Shown: positions 8,389 to 16,338 of the stretch, in pieces | Layout of the letters: each line of letters begins with the position of its first letter | Position numbering within the stretch: position 1 is the first letter of the stretch | Origin: Kitasatospora sp. NBC_01246 | GTDB taxonomy: Bacteria; Actinomycetota; Actinomycetes; Streptomycetales; Streptomycetaceae | Direction of reading: 5' to 3' | DNA length: 64,000 nucleotides | Assembly (NCBI RefSeq): GCF_036226505.1 | Contig: NZ_CP108484.1 | Span: forward strand, 6,572,001 to 6,636,000 | Program-made: the position numbers and the translations under genes | Notes under the pieces: generated by a model | The model's input: the letters and a program-made list of their open reading frames with translations, nothing else | The model's database searches: none | What the model was told of the DNA's origin: nothing

Positions 8389-8894
8389 GAGGATGCCTCT
8401 CCGGTTGAGTCCACCCCCGCCTCCGAGTCTGGGAACACCGGGGCGCCGGCACGATCCGGACTGCGCCGAACGAGTGCGACGCACCGCCGTTCGGGGGAGG
8501 GGGCGGCCGTCCGACCCGGGGGAGCGAGGGGGTCAGGAGGGGGAGGAGTGGCGCCCGAGGTGACGGGTGGGTGGCCGGCGGGAGGCGATCAGGGGTCGCG
8601 ACGGGGGCGGCGCGCAGTCACGCAGGCGTCGGGGCGGGGGATCGGCGAGGGCCCGGAGGCGTCCTGGCGGGGAGCGGACGGCTGCGCCCGACGGGACCCC
8701 GGGGTGGGCGGGGCGCCGCCGTCACCGCTGTGACCTGCCGTTTTCCTCCGCATCCGGCCGCAGTGGCCGGGTGATCGCGGCCCGGGGCGGGTGCCACCGG
8801 CGGGCGTCCCAGCTCTCGGACGGCCGCCCGAATGGTCTATACCAATGAGGTACTGTGACCGCGGAGCTGTCAGAAACGCGGCTGTGGGGGCCTC
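8389..8894. other. Divergent intergenic region between sugar ABC operon and GT2 operon
   Basis: This 506-nt region has no convincing gene. It holds the promoters of two divergent operons. Visible elements are a small inverted repeat GTCAC-CGCT-GTGAC (8721-8734) and the DasR-like site at 8831-8846. No clear promoter for the ABC operon was identified. Confidence 0.5.
8831..8846 (+). promoter_or_regulatory. DasR-like operator (dre) upstream of GT2 gene
   Basis: AATGGTCTATACCAAT agrees with the published GntR-family DasR element (A-TGGTCTAGACCA-T, ACTGGTCTAGACCAGT type) at 13 of 16 positions, keeping both TGGT and ACCA half-sites. It ends 48 bp before the start of the GT2 gene, a position suitable for repression. 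DasR senses glucosamine-6-phosphate, so control by amino sugars is inferred. Confidence 0.6.
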
Positions 8895-10601
8895 ATGACT
8901 GTCCAACACCTTCCTCAACCTCCTTCCGATCAGGAGCTGTACTGGTATTTCGGACCACAACGCCGCTGGGTGCTGGTGCTGACCTCGCTGGCCTTCGTCT
9001 TCACCGCGGCGACCATGTTCACCTTCTCGCTGCGGACCCCGGCCCTCTGGGGCTTCCTCGCCGTCCTCGCGCTCAACGTCGTCGCGCTCGGGCTCTCCTC
9101 GGTCAACAGCCTCCGCCAGCGGCGGCTGACCAGGCAGTCGCACGAAGTCCTGGTGCACGCCTGGAACCCCGGTGAGCTGCCGACCGTCGACCTCTACCTG
9201 CCGACCTGCGGCGAACCGCTCGACGTCCTGGATAACGCCTACCGCGCGGTGCGGCGGCTCGACTGGCCGGGTGCGCTGACCGTCTGGGTGCTCGACGACG
9301 CCGACCGCGCCGAGGTCGCCGACCTGGCGGCCGCGCACGGCTACGAGTACGTCGTGCGGCCCGACCGAGGGCACCTCAAGAAGGCGGGCAACCTCAACCA
9401 CGCGCTCACCCTGAGCCGCGCCGAGTACATCGCCATCCTGGACGCCGACTTCGCGCCCAGGCCGGACTTCCTGCGCCACCTCGTGCCGTACTTCGCGGAC
9501 GCCCGGATCGGCATCGTGCAGAGCCCGCAGTGCTTCGACACCGACGAGACGATGGACTGGATCCAGCGTGCCGCCGGCTCGGCGCAGGAGTGGTTCTTCC
9601 GCTGGATCCAGCCCTCCCGGGACGCCAGCGACGCGGCGATCTGCTGCGGCAGCAACGCGGTCTACCGGCGCACGGCGATCGACGCGGCCGGCGGCTTCGC
9701 CCGGCTCGACCACAGCGAGGACCTCTTCACCGGCCTCGGCCTGTACGAGCAGGGGTACCGGACGCTGTACGTCCCGGTGCTGGTCGCCAAGGGCACCTCG
9801 CCCGACAACCTCGCCTCCTACGTCAACCAGCAGTACCGCTGGGCGATGGGCAACCTGCACCTGCTCGGCTCGCCCGTGCTCAAGCGGATCCGGGCGCCCT
9901 GGCGGATGCGGCTCTGCTTCTACGAGGGCGTCGTCGGCTACCTGGCCGCCGCCGTGAACCTCTTCGTGGCACCGCTGCCGCCGCTGGTGATGATGTTCTG
10001 GTACCCGGACCAGATCCGGCCCTGGCACGTCCTGCCGCTGCTCGCGCCGCTCTGGCTCTGGCACGTCCTGCTGCCCCGGATCAGCCGGACCCGCTGGCGG
10101 ATCGAGGTGATCCGCTCCAACGTGCTGATGAGCGTGGCCGCCGGCGCCGCCTTCTGGCACACCCTGCGCGGCCGCAGCGCGGCCTGGGTGCCCACCGGCG
10201 CCGGCCGGGCGAAGCCGGGCGGCCTGGCCCGCCAGGTGGTCCTGGTCTCGCTCGGGTGGCTCTGCGCCTCCGTCGGCGCGGCCGCCGCGGGCCTCTCGCT
10301 CGCGGTCGCCCGCAACGGCTGGGAGCCCAACTGGGGCCTCGGCCTCTACCTGGCCGTGCAGTGCCAGATCGGCCTCCCGCTGATCCGCGACCTGGTCGGC
10401 GAGCTGCGCCCGGCCGGCGGGCAGCGCGCGGCCGACCCGGACCGCCCCGGCGCCCCGCGCCGGCTGCTGTCCCGGCGCGCGGCCCGGACGGGCATGCTGC
10501 CGCGGCGCTGGCCCGAAGCGCTGGCCGCCACCGCCACCCTCGTGCTCACCGCCCTGCTCGCCTCCGGCTGGGTCCGCCCGATGCTGCCCTGGCTGGGTTG
10601 A
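8895..10601 (+). CDS. Membrane-bound family 2 glycosyltransferase (cellulose/chitin/hyaluronan synthase-like)
   Basis: The 568-aa processive synthase is expected to polymerise UDP- or GDP-sugars and push the chain through the membrane. Two N-terminal transmembrane segments (about residues 30-75) precede the catalytic domain, and four or more follow it. The full D, DxD, TED-like, QxxRW set is visible: D134-D135, D183-A-D185, E275-D276 and Q312-x-x-R315-W316. No PilZ domain is present. It is followed 15 nt later by the AT3-SGNH-GH16 gene, so the polymer may be acylated and trimmed. It resembles CslA-type proteins, but the usual glxA partner is absent here. Polymer identity is unknown. Confidence 0.88.
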   Translation: MTVQHLPQPPSDQELYWYFGPQRRWVLVLTSLAFVFTAATMFTFSLRTPALWGFLAVLALNVVALGLSSVNSLRQRRLTRQSHEVLVHAWNPGELPTVDLYLPTCGEPLDVLDNAYRAVRRLDWPGALTVWVLDDADRAEVADLAAAHGYEYVVRPDRGHLKKAGNLNHALTLSRAEYIAILDADFAPRPDFLRHLVPYFADARIGIVQSPQCFDTDETMDWIQRAAGSAQEWFFRWIQPSRDASDAAICCGSNAVYRRTAIDAAGGFARLDHSEDLFTGLGLYEQGYRTLYVPVLVAKGTSPDNLASYVNQQYRWAMGNLHLLGSPVLKRIRAPWRMRLCFYEGVVGYLAAAVNLFVAPLPPLVMMFWYPDQIRPWHVLPLLAPLWLWHVLLPRISRTRWRIEVIRSNVLMSVAAGAAFWHTLRGRSAAWVPTGAGRAKPGGLARQVVLVSLGWLCASVGAAAAGLSLAVARNGWEPNWGLGLYLAVQCQIGLPLIRDLVGELRPAGGQRAADPDRPGAPRRLLSRRAARTGMLPRRWPEALAATATLVLTALLASGWVRPMLPWLG

Positions 10602-10616
10602 AAGGTCGTCACACCG

Positions 10617-13600
10617 ATGTCACCGACCACACCGATGTCACCGACCCCGACCACACCGACCACCTCAATGTCATCGAACACACCTGTGCCACCGATCGCG
10701 GATCCGGAGCTCCTGCCGGGTACCTACACCATCCCCGGGCCGCCGCGCGGCGGCTCCGGCTCCCGGGGCTCCGGCGCGCGGGCGTCCGGCAGCCCGGGAC
10801 CTGCGCCCCGCCCGGCCGGCTTCCGCCCCGACATCGAGGGCCTGCGCGCGGTCGCGGTCCTCGCGGTGCTCGCCTTCCACGCCTCCGTACCCGGCCTGGC
10901 CGGCGGGTTCGTCGGCGTCGACGTCTTCCTCGTCGTCTCCGGCTACCTGATCACCGGACTGCTGGTGCGCGAGGCCGTCACCACCGGCCGGGTCCGGCTG
11001 GGGGAGTTCTTCTCCCGCCGGGCGCGCCGGCTGCTGCCCTCGGCCGCCGTGGTGCTCGGCGCGGTCGCGCTGGCGGGCGCCTGGCTGACCGTCCCGCTGC
11101 GCCGTGCCGACCTGGAGCACGACGTGCTGGCCGCGGCGCTCTCCGTCGCCAACTGGCGCTTCGTCTCCCAGCAGACCGACTACCTCGCGGCCGGGCGCGA
11201 CCAGAGCCCGCTGCTGCACTTCTGGTCGCTCGCGGTGGAGGAGCAGTTCTACCTGTTCTGGGCGCCACTGGTCGCGCTGATCGTGTTCCTGGCGGCCCGG
11301 GCGGTCCGCCGCGGCCGGGCCGTCCGCACGGTGGCGGCCGCGGTCGCGGGGGCGCTGACACTGGGCTCCTTCGCGCTCTCGCTGCACTGGACGCAGAGCT
11401 CGGTCTCGCTCGCCTACCTCGGCACGCCCTCGCGGGTCTGGCAGTTCGGGGTCGGGGCGCTGCTCGCCCTGCTGCCCTGGCACCGGCTGCGCGGACCGCG
11501 CCCGCTGCGGCTGCTCACCGGCTGGGCCGGCCTGCTGGCCATCGGCTGGTGCGTCCTCGGCTACGACGCCGGCACCCCCTACCCGGGGTACGCCGCACTG
11601 GTCCCGACCCTCGCCACCGCCGCGATCATCCTGGCCGGGACGCCGGACCGGCGGGACGGCGGCGCCGTCGTCGCCACCCGGTACGGCGCGGACCGGCTGC
11701 TCGGCCTGCGGGCCCCGCGCGTGATCGGCCGGCTCTCCTACAACCTGTACCTGTGGCACTGGCCGGTCCTGGTGCTCACCGAGGCCCGGTTCGGGACGCT
11801 CGGCTGGCCGGTCAAGGTGGCGCTGAGCGCGGCGGCCGCGCTGCCCGCCGTGGCGGTGCTGCGCTGGATCGAACAGCCGCTGCGCCGCAACCGGACCGTG
11901 GCCGAACTCCCCAGGCGCGGGCTCTCCTTGGGGCTCACCGCAGTGATCGTCCCGGTGGTGCTGGCGCTGGTCGTCGGCACCGGGACGCTGCGGCTGCTCG
12001 GGCCGGCCGGGCCGGTGGACCTGCTCGGCCTGCCGCCCGGCTCGCCCGACGGCACCTCCCTGCTGGTGCGCACCGCCACGCCGCCGAAGACCGCGGCGGT
12101 CGTCCCGGCCGCCGCGCAGGCGCGCAAGGACTTCCCGCCGGACGGCGAGTGCGAGGTGGCGCCGAGCGCCGTCACCAGCCCCGCCTGCCTGTTCGGCGAC
12201 ACCACCGGTGCGGACCGGATCGTCCTGCTCGGCGACTCGCACGCCGGCCAGTGGTTCTCCTCGCTGCTCGCCATCGCGGCGGGGCGCCACTGGGCCCTGG
12301 AGGAACTGGTCAAGCAGGGCTGCCCGCTGCCCGAACTCGACGTCGTCAACCCGCAGTTGGGGCGGGCCTACTGGGAGTGCGACAGCTGGCGGACGGCCAG
12401 CCTGGAGCGGTTGCGCAGCGGGCCGAAGCCCAAGCTGATCGTGGTCTCCGCGCTCAACCGCTACACCGACGACCGACGGCTGCTGCTCGACGGCTGGGAG
12501 CGGACACTGGCGCCGCTGCGCGCGCTCGGAGTGCCGATCGTCTACATCCAGGACACCCCGGTCCCCGGGACGGACGTTCCGGCCTGCGTCTCCGGGCACA
12601 CCGAGGATCCGGCCGCCTGCGAGTTCCCGCGCGCCCGTGCGCAGTGGCCCGACCCGCTCGCCGAGGAGATCGCGGCCGGCCGGGTGCCGGGCGTCCGGTC
12701 GGTCGAGCTGAACTCCGTCCTCTGCCCGGGTGCGGGGCGCAGCTGCCCCGCCGTCCTGGAGCGCATCCTGCTCTACCGGGACGACGCGCACCTGACCAAC
12801 GTCGCGGCCGTCGTCCTGACGCCCCGGCTCGAACGGCTGCTGACCGAGGCCGGGCTGGTGCCCGCCGCCGGCGCTGCCGGGGTTGTCGCCACCGGACCGG
12901 GGAAGCCCGGCGCCGACGGCTGGACACCGGTGCTGCGGGACGACTTCGAGGGCCCGGCCGGCAGCCGCCCCTCCGCCGAGCACTGGCAGTACGACCTGGG
13001 GACCTGCTACCCGGGCTGCCCGGCTCCGCAGTGGGGCACCGGGGAGATCGAGACGATGACCGACTCGACCGCCAACGTCCGTCTCGACGGCCGGGGCGCG
13101 CTGGAGATCGTCCCCACCCTGGAGAACGGCCGGTGGAGTTCGGGCCGGATCGAGTCCCGCCGCTCCGACCTCGCCCCGCCGCCCGGCGGAGTGCTGCGGA
13201 TCGAGGCCTCGATCGCGCTGCCCGACGTCACCGGACCGGCCGCCGCCGGGTACTGGCCGGCCTTCTGGACGCTCGGCGGTGAGCTGCGCAACGGCTTCAC
13301 CGGCTGGCCCGCGATCGGTGAGCTCGATGTGATGGAGCAGGTCAACGGCCGCGGCTCGATCTTCGGCACGATGCACTGCGGCACCCTGGAGGGTGGCCCC
13401 TGCCAGGAGCCGAAGGGCCTCGGCTCGGGCGACCAGCCGTGCCCGGACTGCCGCACGGGCTTCCACAGCTACGCGGTGGAGGTCGACCTCACACCCGGGG
13501 CCGAGCAGGTCCGCTGGTACCTCGACGGGCGCGAGCACCACCGGGTCACGGCCGCGGGGATGGACCGTGCGACCTGGGACCGGGCCGTCGGCCACGGGCT

Positions 13601-13739
13601 CTTCCTGATCCTGAACGTCGCGGTCGGCGGCAACCTGCCCGCCGCGCTCGGCGGCGGGCCCGGCCCGGCCACCGAGCCCGGGCACCCGATGCGGGTGGAC
13701 TACGTCGCCGTCTCGACCCGGGGAGGCGCCCGCCCCTGA
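10617..13739 (+). CDS. Multidomain AT3 acyltransferase - SGNH - GH16 glycosidase fusion
   Basis: The 1040-aa protein appears to have three enzyme modules. After a Pro/Ser/Thr-rich start, residues about 66-450 form an OafA-like AT3 membrane acyltransferase (RPDIEGLRAVAVL, His88 in FHAS, E208-E209 in AVEEQFYLFW, many membrane segments). Residues about 470-760 form an extracytoplasmic SGNH domain (Ser541 in GDSHAGQW, D723/H725 in DDAHLT). Residues about 775-1040 form a GH16 beta-glucanase-like domain with the catalytic ELDVME motif (E902, D904, E907). AT3-SGNH pairs O-acetylate exported glycans; the GH16 tail is unusual. It is 15 nt after the GT2 gene and probably co-transcribed. Confidence 0.85.
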   Translation: MSPTTPMSPTPTTPTTSMSSNTPVPPIADPELLPGTYTIPGPPRGGSGSRGSGARASGSPGPAPRPAGFRPDIEGLRAVAVLAVLAFHASVPGLAGGFVGVDVFLVVSGYLITGLLVREAVTTGRVRLGEFFSRRARRLLPSAAVVLGAVALAGAWLTVPLRRADLEHDVLAAALSVANWRFVSQQTDYLAAGRDQSPLLHFWSLAVEEQFYLFWAPLVALIVFLAARAVRRGRAVRTVAAAVAGALTLGSFALSLHWTQSSVSLAYLGTPSRVWQFGVGALLALLPWHRLRGPRPLRLLTGWAGLLAIGWCVLGYDAGTPYPGYAALVPTLATAAIILAGTPDRRDGGAVVATRYGADRLLGLRAPRVIGRLSYNLYLWHWPVLVLTEARFGTLGWPVKVALSAAAALPAVAVLRWIEQPLRRNRTVAELPRRGLSLGLTAVIVPVVLALVVGTGTLRLLGPAGPVDLLGLPPGSPDGTSLLVRTATPPKTAAVVPAAAQARKDFPPDGECEVAPSAVTSPACLFGDTTGADRIVLLGDSHAGQWFSSLLAIAAGRHWALEELVKQGCPLPELDVVNPQLGRAYWECDSWRTASLERLRSGPKPKLIVVSALNRYTDDRRLLLDGWERTLAPLRALGVPIVYIQDTPVPGTDVPACVSGHTEDPAACEFPRARAQWPDPLAEEIAAGRVPGVRSVELNSVLCPGAGRSCPAVLERILLYRDDAHLTNVAAVVLTPRLERLLTEAGLVPAAGAAGVVATGPGKPGADGWTPVLRDDFEGPAGSRPSAEHWQYDLGTCYPGCPAPQWGTGEIETMTDSTANVRLDGRGALEIVPTLENGRWSSGRIESRRSDLAPPPGGVLRIEASIALPDVTGPAAAGYWPAFWTLGGELRNGFTGWPAIGELDVMEQVNGRGSIFGTMHCGTLEGGPCQEPKGLGSGDQPCPDCRTGFHSYAVEVDLTPGAEQVRWYLDGREHHRVTAAGMDRATWDRAVGHGLFLILNVAVGGNLPAALGGGPGPATEPGHPMRVDYVAVSTRGGARP

Positions 13740-13749
13740 TCCGGACCGG

Positions 13750-13790
13750 CCGGGGGCCGTCCCCGCCCCGCCGGCGAGGACGGCCCCCGG
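13750..13790 (+). terminator. Intrinsic terminator after GT2/AT3-SGNH-GH16 operon
   Basis: A perfect 13-bp GC stem pairs 13750-13762 with 13778-13790 around a 15-nt loop, starting 10 nt after the stop codon. It marks the operon end. Confidence 0.75.
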
Positions 13791-13931
13791 AGCGTCCCGG
13801 GCCCCGGCACGGTCGGCCGGCGGGGCGGTTCGGTCGACCGGCGGCGGTGGCCGCCGCGCCGAGGTGGCAGTCTGGGTACAGGTGGCAGCCGGGTCCGACC
13901 CCGCACCGACCGCTTCTCCGGGAGGACGGCC

Positions 13932-14660
13932 ATGACATACGCGCACGCCAGGCCCGCGCGGAGCCTCGACGAGGTCGTCGGGCGGATGCGGGCGGTGGAG
14001 GCCCGGCTGGACCCGCGGGACGGTGTGGCCTGCTTCAACCGGATGTACCTGAGGGTCGCCGAACTGATCGGCGGCCACCTGGCCGCCGGCTCCTTCCAGG
14101 ACGGGGCGTTCACCGAGGGCCTGGAGGTGGTCCTCGCCGGTGCCTACCTCGACGCGGTCGAGGACGCCGAGGCGGGTCGCCCGGTCAACGAGGCCTGGCA
14201 GCCGCTGTTCGAGGCCCGGGGAGACCGGTCGGTCCGGCCGATCCAGTTCGCTTTCGCGGGGATGAGCGCGCACCTCAGCCACGACCTCCCGCTGGGCCTG
14301 GTGGAGACCTGCATCGAGCGCCGCACCACGCCGGACACGCCGCCCGTGCACGCCGACCACCTCCGGGCCGCCGCACTGCTGGGGCAGGCCGAGGCCGAGG
14401 CCCGGGCCTCCTTCGAGGCGCGGCTCGGCGCGCCGGACGCCCAGGCCGCCGAGTCCCTGCAGCACCTCGTCGCCAGCTTCTCCGTCGCCCGCGCGCTGGA
14501 CGCCGCCTGGGCCACCACCCAGACGCTCTGGCACGAGCGCAACCTGCGCCCCTTCCACGACGCCACGCTGGCCGCCGTCACCGGTGGCGCGATACTGGCC
14601 GCCCGGCTGCTGGTCACCCCGGTCCTGCCGCCGGCCGGCCAGCCCACCGACGAGGCCTGA
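13932..14660 (+). CDS. DUF5995-like family protein
   Basis: The 242-aa soluble, mostly helical protein resembles the actinobacterial DUF5995 family. It starts with a region containing RMRAVEARLDPRDGVACFNRMYLRVAELI and has a central HLSHDLPLGLVETC segment with two His residues and an Asp that could bind metal. It has no signal peptide or membrane segment. Function is unknown. Upstream, two AGGTGGCAG direct repeats (13862-13870 and 13880-13888, 18 bp apart) flank a possible promoter. It is convergent with the membrane protein gene, with only 35 nt between stop codons. Confidence 0.75.
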   Translation: MTYAHARPARSLDEVVGRMRAVEARLDPRDGVACFNRMYLRVAELIGGHLAAGSFQDGAFTEGLEVVLAGAYLDAVEDAEAGRPVNEAWQPLFEARGDRSVRPIQFAFAGMSAHLSHDLPLGLVETCIERRTTPDTPPVHADHLRAAALLGQAEAEARASFEARLGAPDAQAAESLQHLVASFSVARALDAAWATTQTLWHERNLRPFHDATLAAVTGGAILAARLLVTPVLPPAGQPTDEA

Positions 14661-14695
14661 CACCGCCGCCGCTCCCGCGCCGGGACGAGCCGCGC

Positions 14696-15220
14696 TCAGT
14701 GCCCGAGGGCGGCTTTGGCGGCCACGATGATCAGGCCCAGGACGAGGTTGACGAACCCCTCCAGCGCCGCCTGCCGCCGGCTCGCACCGGCCCGGACGGC
14801 TCCCACGAACGCCCACCCGACCTGCTGGGCGACGGCGACGCCCAGCGCCAGCCAGGCCGTCCCGGCGAGGCCCAGCCCGAGCAGCGGGCTGATCAGCACC
14901 GCCACCGCGGGGGCCACCGCCGCCTCCACGATGGGCCGCTCGTGGCGGGCGATCCGGCGGGCCTGCCGCCAGGTGAGCCGCTGTCCGACCTGGCGCTCAC
15001 CGGCGAGCCGGGCGTACACGTGGGCGCCCCAGAACACCAGGCCGGTGACGATCAGCAGGACGCCGAGCTGGACGCGCGGGTAGTCGCCGACGGCACCCGC
15101 GGTCGCCACCACCGAGGCGGCGAGCATGGAGCCGTAGACCGCTCCCGAGTAGTCCGTGCGCTCGGCCGCCGGACGGTCGCTGCGTTGCCCGCCCTCGGGC
15201 CGGCTGACTGGGCTGCTCAT
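14696..15220 (-). CDS. Small integral membrane protein of unknown function
   Basis: The 174-aa protein has about four hydrophobic segments: SMLAASVVATAGAV, VQLGVLLIVTGLVFWGAHVYARLA, APAVAVLISPLLGLGLAGTAWLALGVAVAQQ and a C-terminal VNLVLGLIIVAAKAAL. An Arg-rich cytoplasmic loop (RLTWRQARRIARHERP) lies between them. ATG 15220 is chosen because the upstream open frame to 15493 is low-complexity Arg/Pro/Gly sequence. No catalytic motif was recognised. Comparable proteins occur in streptomycetes as integral membrane proteins of unknown role. Confidence 0.75.
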   Translation of the reverse strand: MSSPVSRPEGGQRSDRPAAERTDYSGAVYGSMLAASVVATAGAVGDYPRVQLGVLLIVTGLVFWGAHVYARLAGERQVGQRLTWRQARRIARHERPIVEAAVAPAVAVLISPLLGLGLAGTAWLALGVAVAQQVGWAFVGAVRAGASRRQAALEGFVNLVLGLIIVAAKAALGH

Positions 15221-15485
15221 CCTTCGCACCCTACGAGGGGGTGGGCGGACCGGCCCGGCGGCTACGCCGTGCGGCGGCGGCCGCACGGGCGCCGGGACGA
15301 CCACGCCGCCTTCACCCGGGCGATCGCCGACGGCGTGCTGCCCGCGGCGCCCCGCTGAGCGGGCCGGGCCCGTTCCCGGACCGGCGTCCGTCCGGCGTCC
15401 GCGCGGTCGGCCCAGTCCGACGGGCGGCGGCCCGGCCGTGCGGCTGGACTGGTGGGCGAACGCCTCCTCCGGAAAGGGCCCGCCG

Positions 15486-16202
15486 ATGTCCACCTCGCCC
15501 CGCGGCTACGACGACCTGCGCGCGCTGGTCCTCAACTGCACCCTCAAGCGCTCACCCGAGCGCAGCCACACCCAGGGCCTGATCGACCTCAGCACCGGCA
15601 TCATGCAGCGCCAGGGCGTCCAGGTCGACGTGATCCGGGCGGTCGACCACGACATCGCCACCGGCGTCTGGCCGGACATGACCGAGCACGGCTGGGAGAC
15701 CGACGACTGGCCGGTGCTCTACAGCCAGGTGATGGCCGCCGACATCCTCGTCCTGGCCGGCCCGGTCTGGCTGGGCGACAACTCCTCCGTGATGAAGCAG
15801 GTGATCGAGCGGCTCTACGCCTGCTCGTCGATCCTCAACTCCGAGGGCCAGTACGCCTACTACGGCCGGGTGGGCGGCTGTCTGATCACCGGGAACGAGG
15901 ACGGCGCGAAGCACTGCGCGATGAACGTGCTCTACAGCCTGCAGCACCTGGGGTACGTGATCCCGCCGCAGGCCGACGCCGGCTGGGTGGGGGAGGCGGG
16001 GCCGGGGCCGTCCTACCTCGACCCGGGGTCGGGCGGGCCGGAGAACGACTTCACCAACCGCAACGCCACCTTCATGACCTGGAACCTGCTCCACCTCGCC
16101 CGGATGCTCAAGGACGCCGGCGGCGTCCCCGCCCACGGCAACCAGCGCTCCGAGTGGGATGCGGGGTGCCGGTTCGACTTCGAGAACCCCGAGCACCGCT
16201 GA
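15486..16202 (+). CDS. NADPH-dependent FMN reductase / flavodoxin-like protein
   Basis: The 238-aa flavodoxin-fold protein opens with LRALVLNCTLKRSPERSHTQGLI, the phosphate-binding loop for FMN. It continues with ADILVLAGPVWLGDNSSVMKQVIERL, which matches the second FMN contact of NADPH-dependent FMN reductases (family FMN_red). A third segment, GRVGGCLITGNEDGAKHCAMNVL, fits the isoalloxazine-contacting region. The start at 15486 follows GGAAAGG at 15471-15477. It is monocistronic. It probably reduces quinones, azo dyes or flavins in the cytoplasm; the substrate is unknown. Confidence 0.88.
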   Translation: MSTSPRGYDDLRALVLNCTLKRSPERSHTQGLIDLSTGIMQRQGVQVDVIRAVDHDIATGVWPDMTEHGWETDDWPVLYSQVMAADILVLAGPVWLGDNSSVMKQVIERLYACSSILNSEGQYAYYGRVGGCLITGNEDGAKHCAMNVLYSLQHLGYVIPPQADAGWVGEAGPGPSYLDPGSGGPENDFTNRNATFMTWNLLHLARMLKDAGGVPAHGNQRSEWDAGCRFDFENPEHR

Positions 16203-16237
16203 ACCCAGCAAGCCTTCCACGGCCCGTCGGGCACGGC

Positions 16238-16262
16238 GGAACGATCACGGAGCGTGAGCGTC
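16238..16262 (+). promoter_or_regulatory. Possible ECF-sigma-type promoter of the SpoIIE phosphatase gene
   Basis: GGAAC (16238-16242) and CGTC (16259-16262) are separated by 16 bp. This resembles extracytoplasmic-function sigma promoters. It would give a leader of about 70-85 nt. By-eye match only. Confidence 0.3.
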
Positions 16263-16338
16263 CAGGATCGAGAATGCGGACGGTAGGAATCCAAGGAGCA
16301 AGACGGCGGATACGGCCTGGCGGAAAAATGCCGGTGCG

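Noticed and set aside
9530..13282. Plus-strand second frame of 1250 codons through the GT2 and AT3-SGNH-GH16 genes
   Set aside because: Same strand but shifted frame with Arg/Pro/Ala-rich content; the other frame holds all catalytic motifs.
10671..14816. A very long minus-strand open frame (1381 codons) over the GT2/AT3 region
   Set aside because: It is antisense to well-supported genes, has Arg/Gly/Pro-rich non-protein-like content and no motif; long antisense frames are expected at this GC content.
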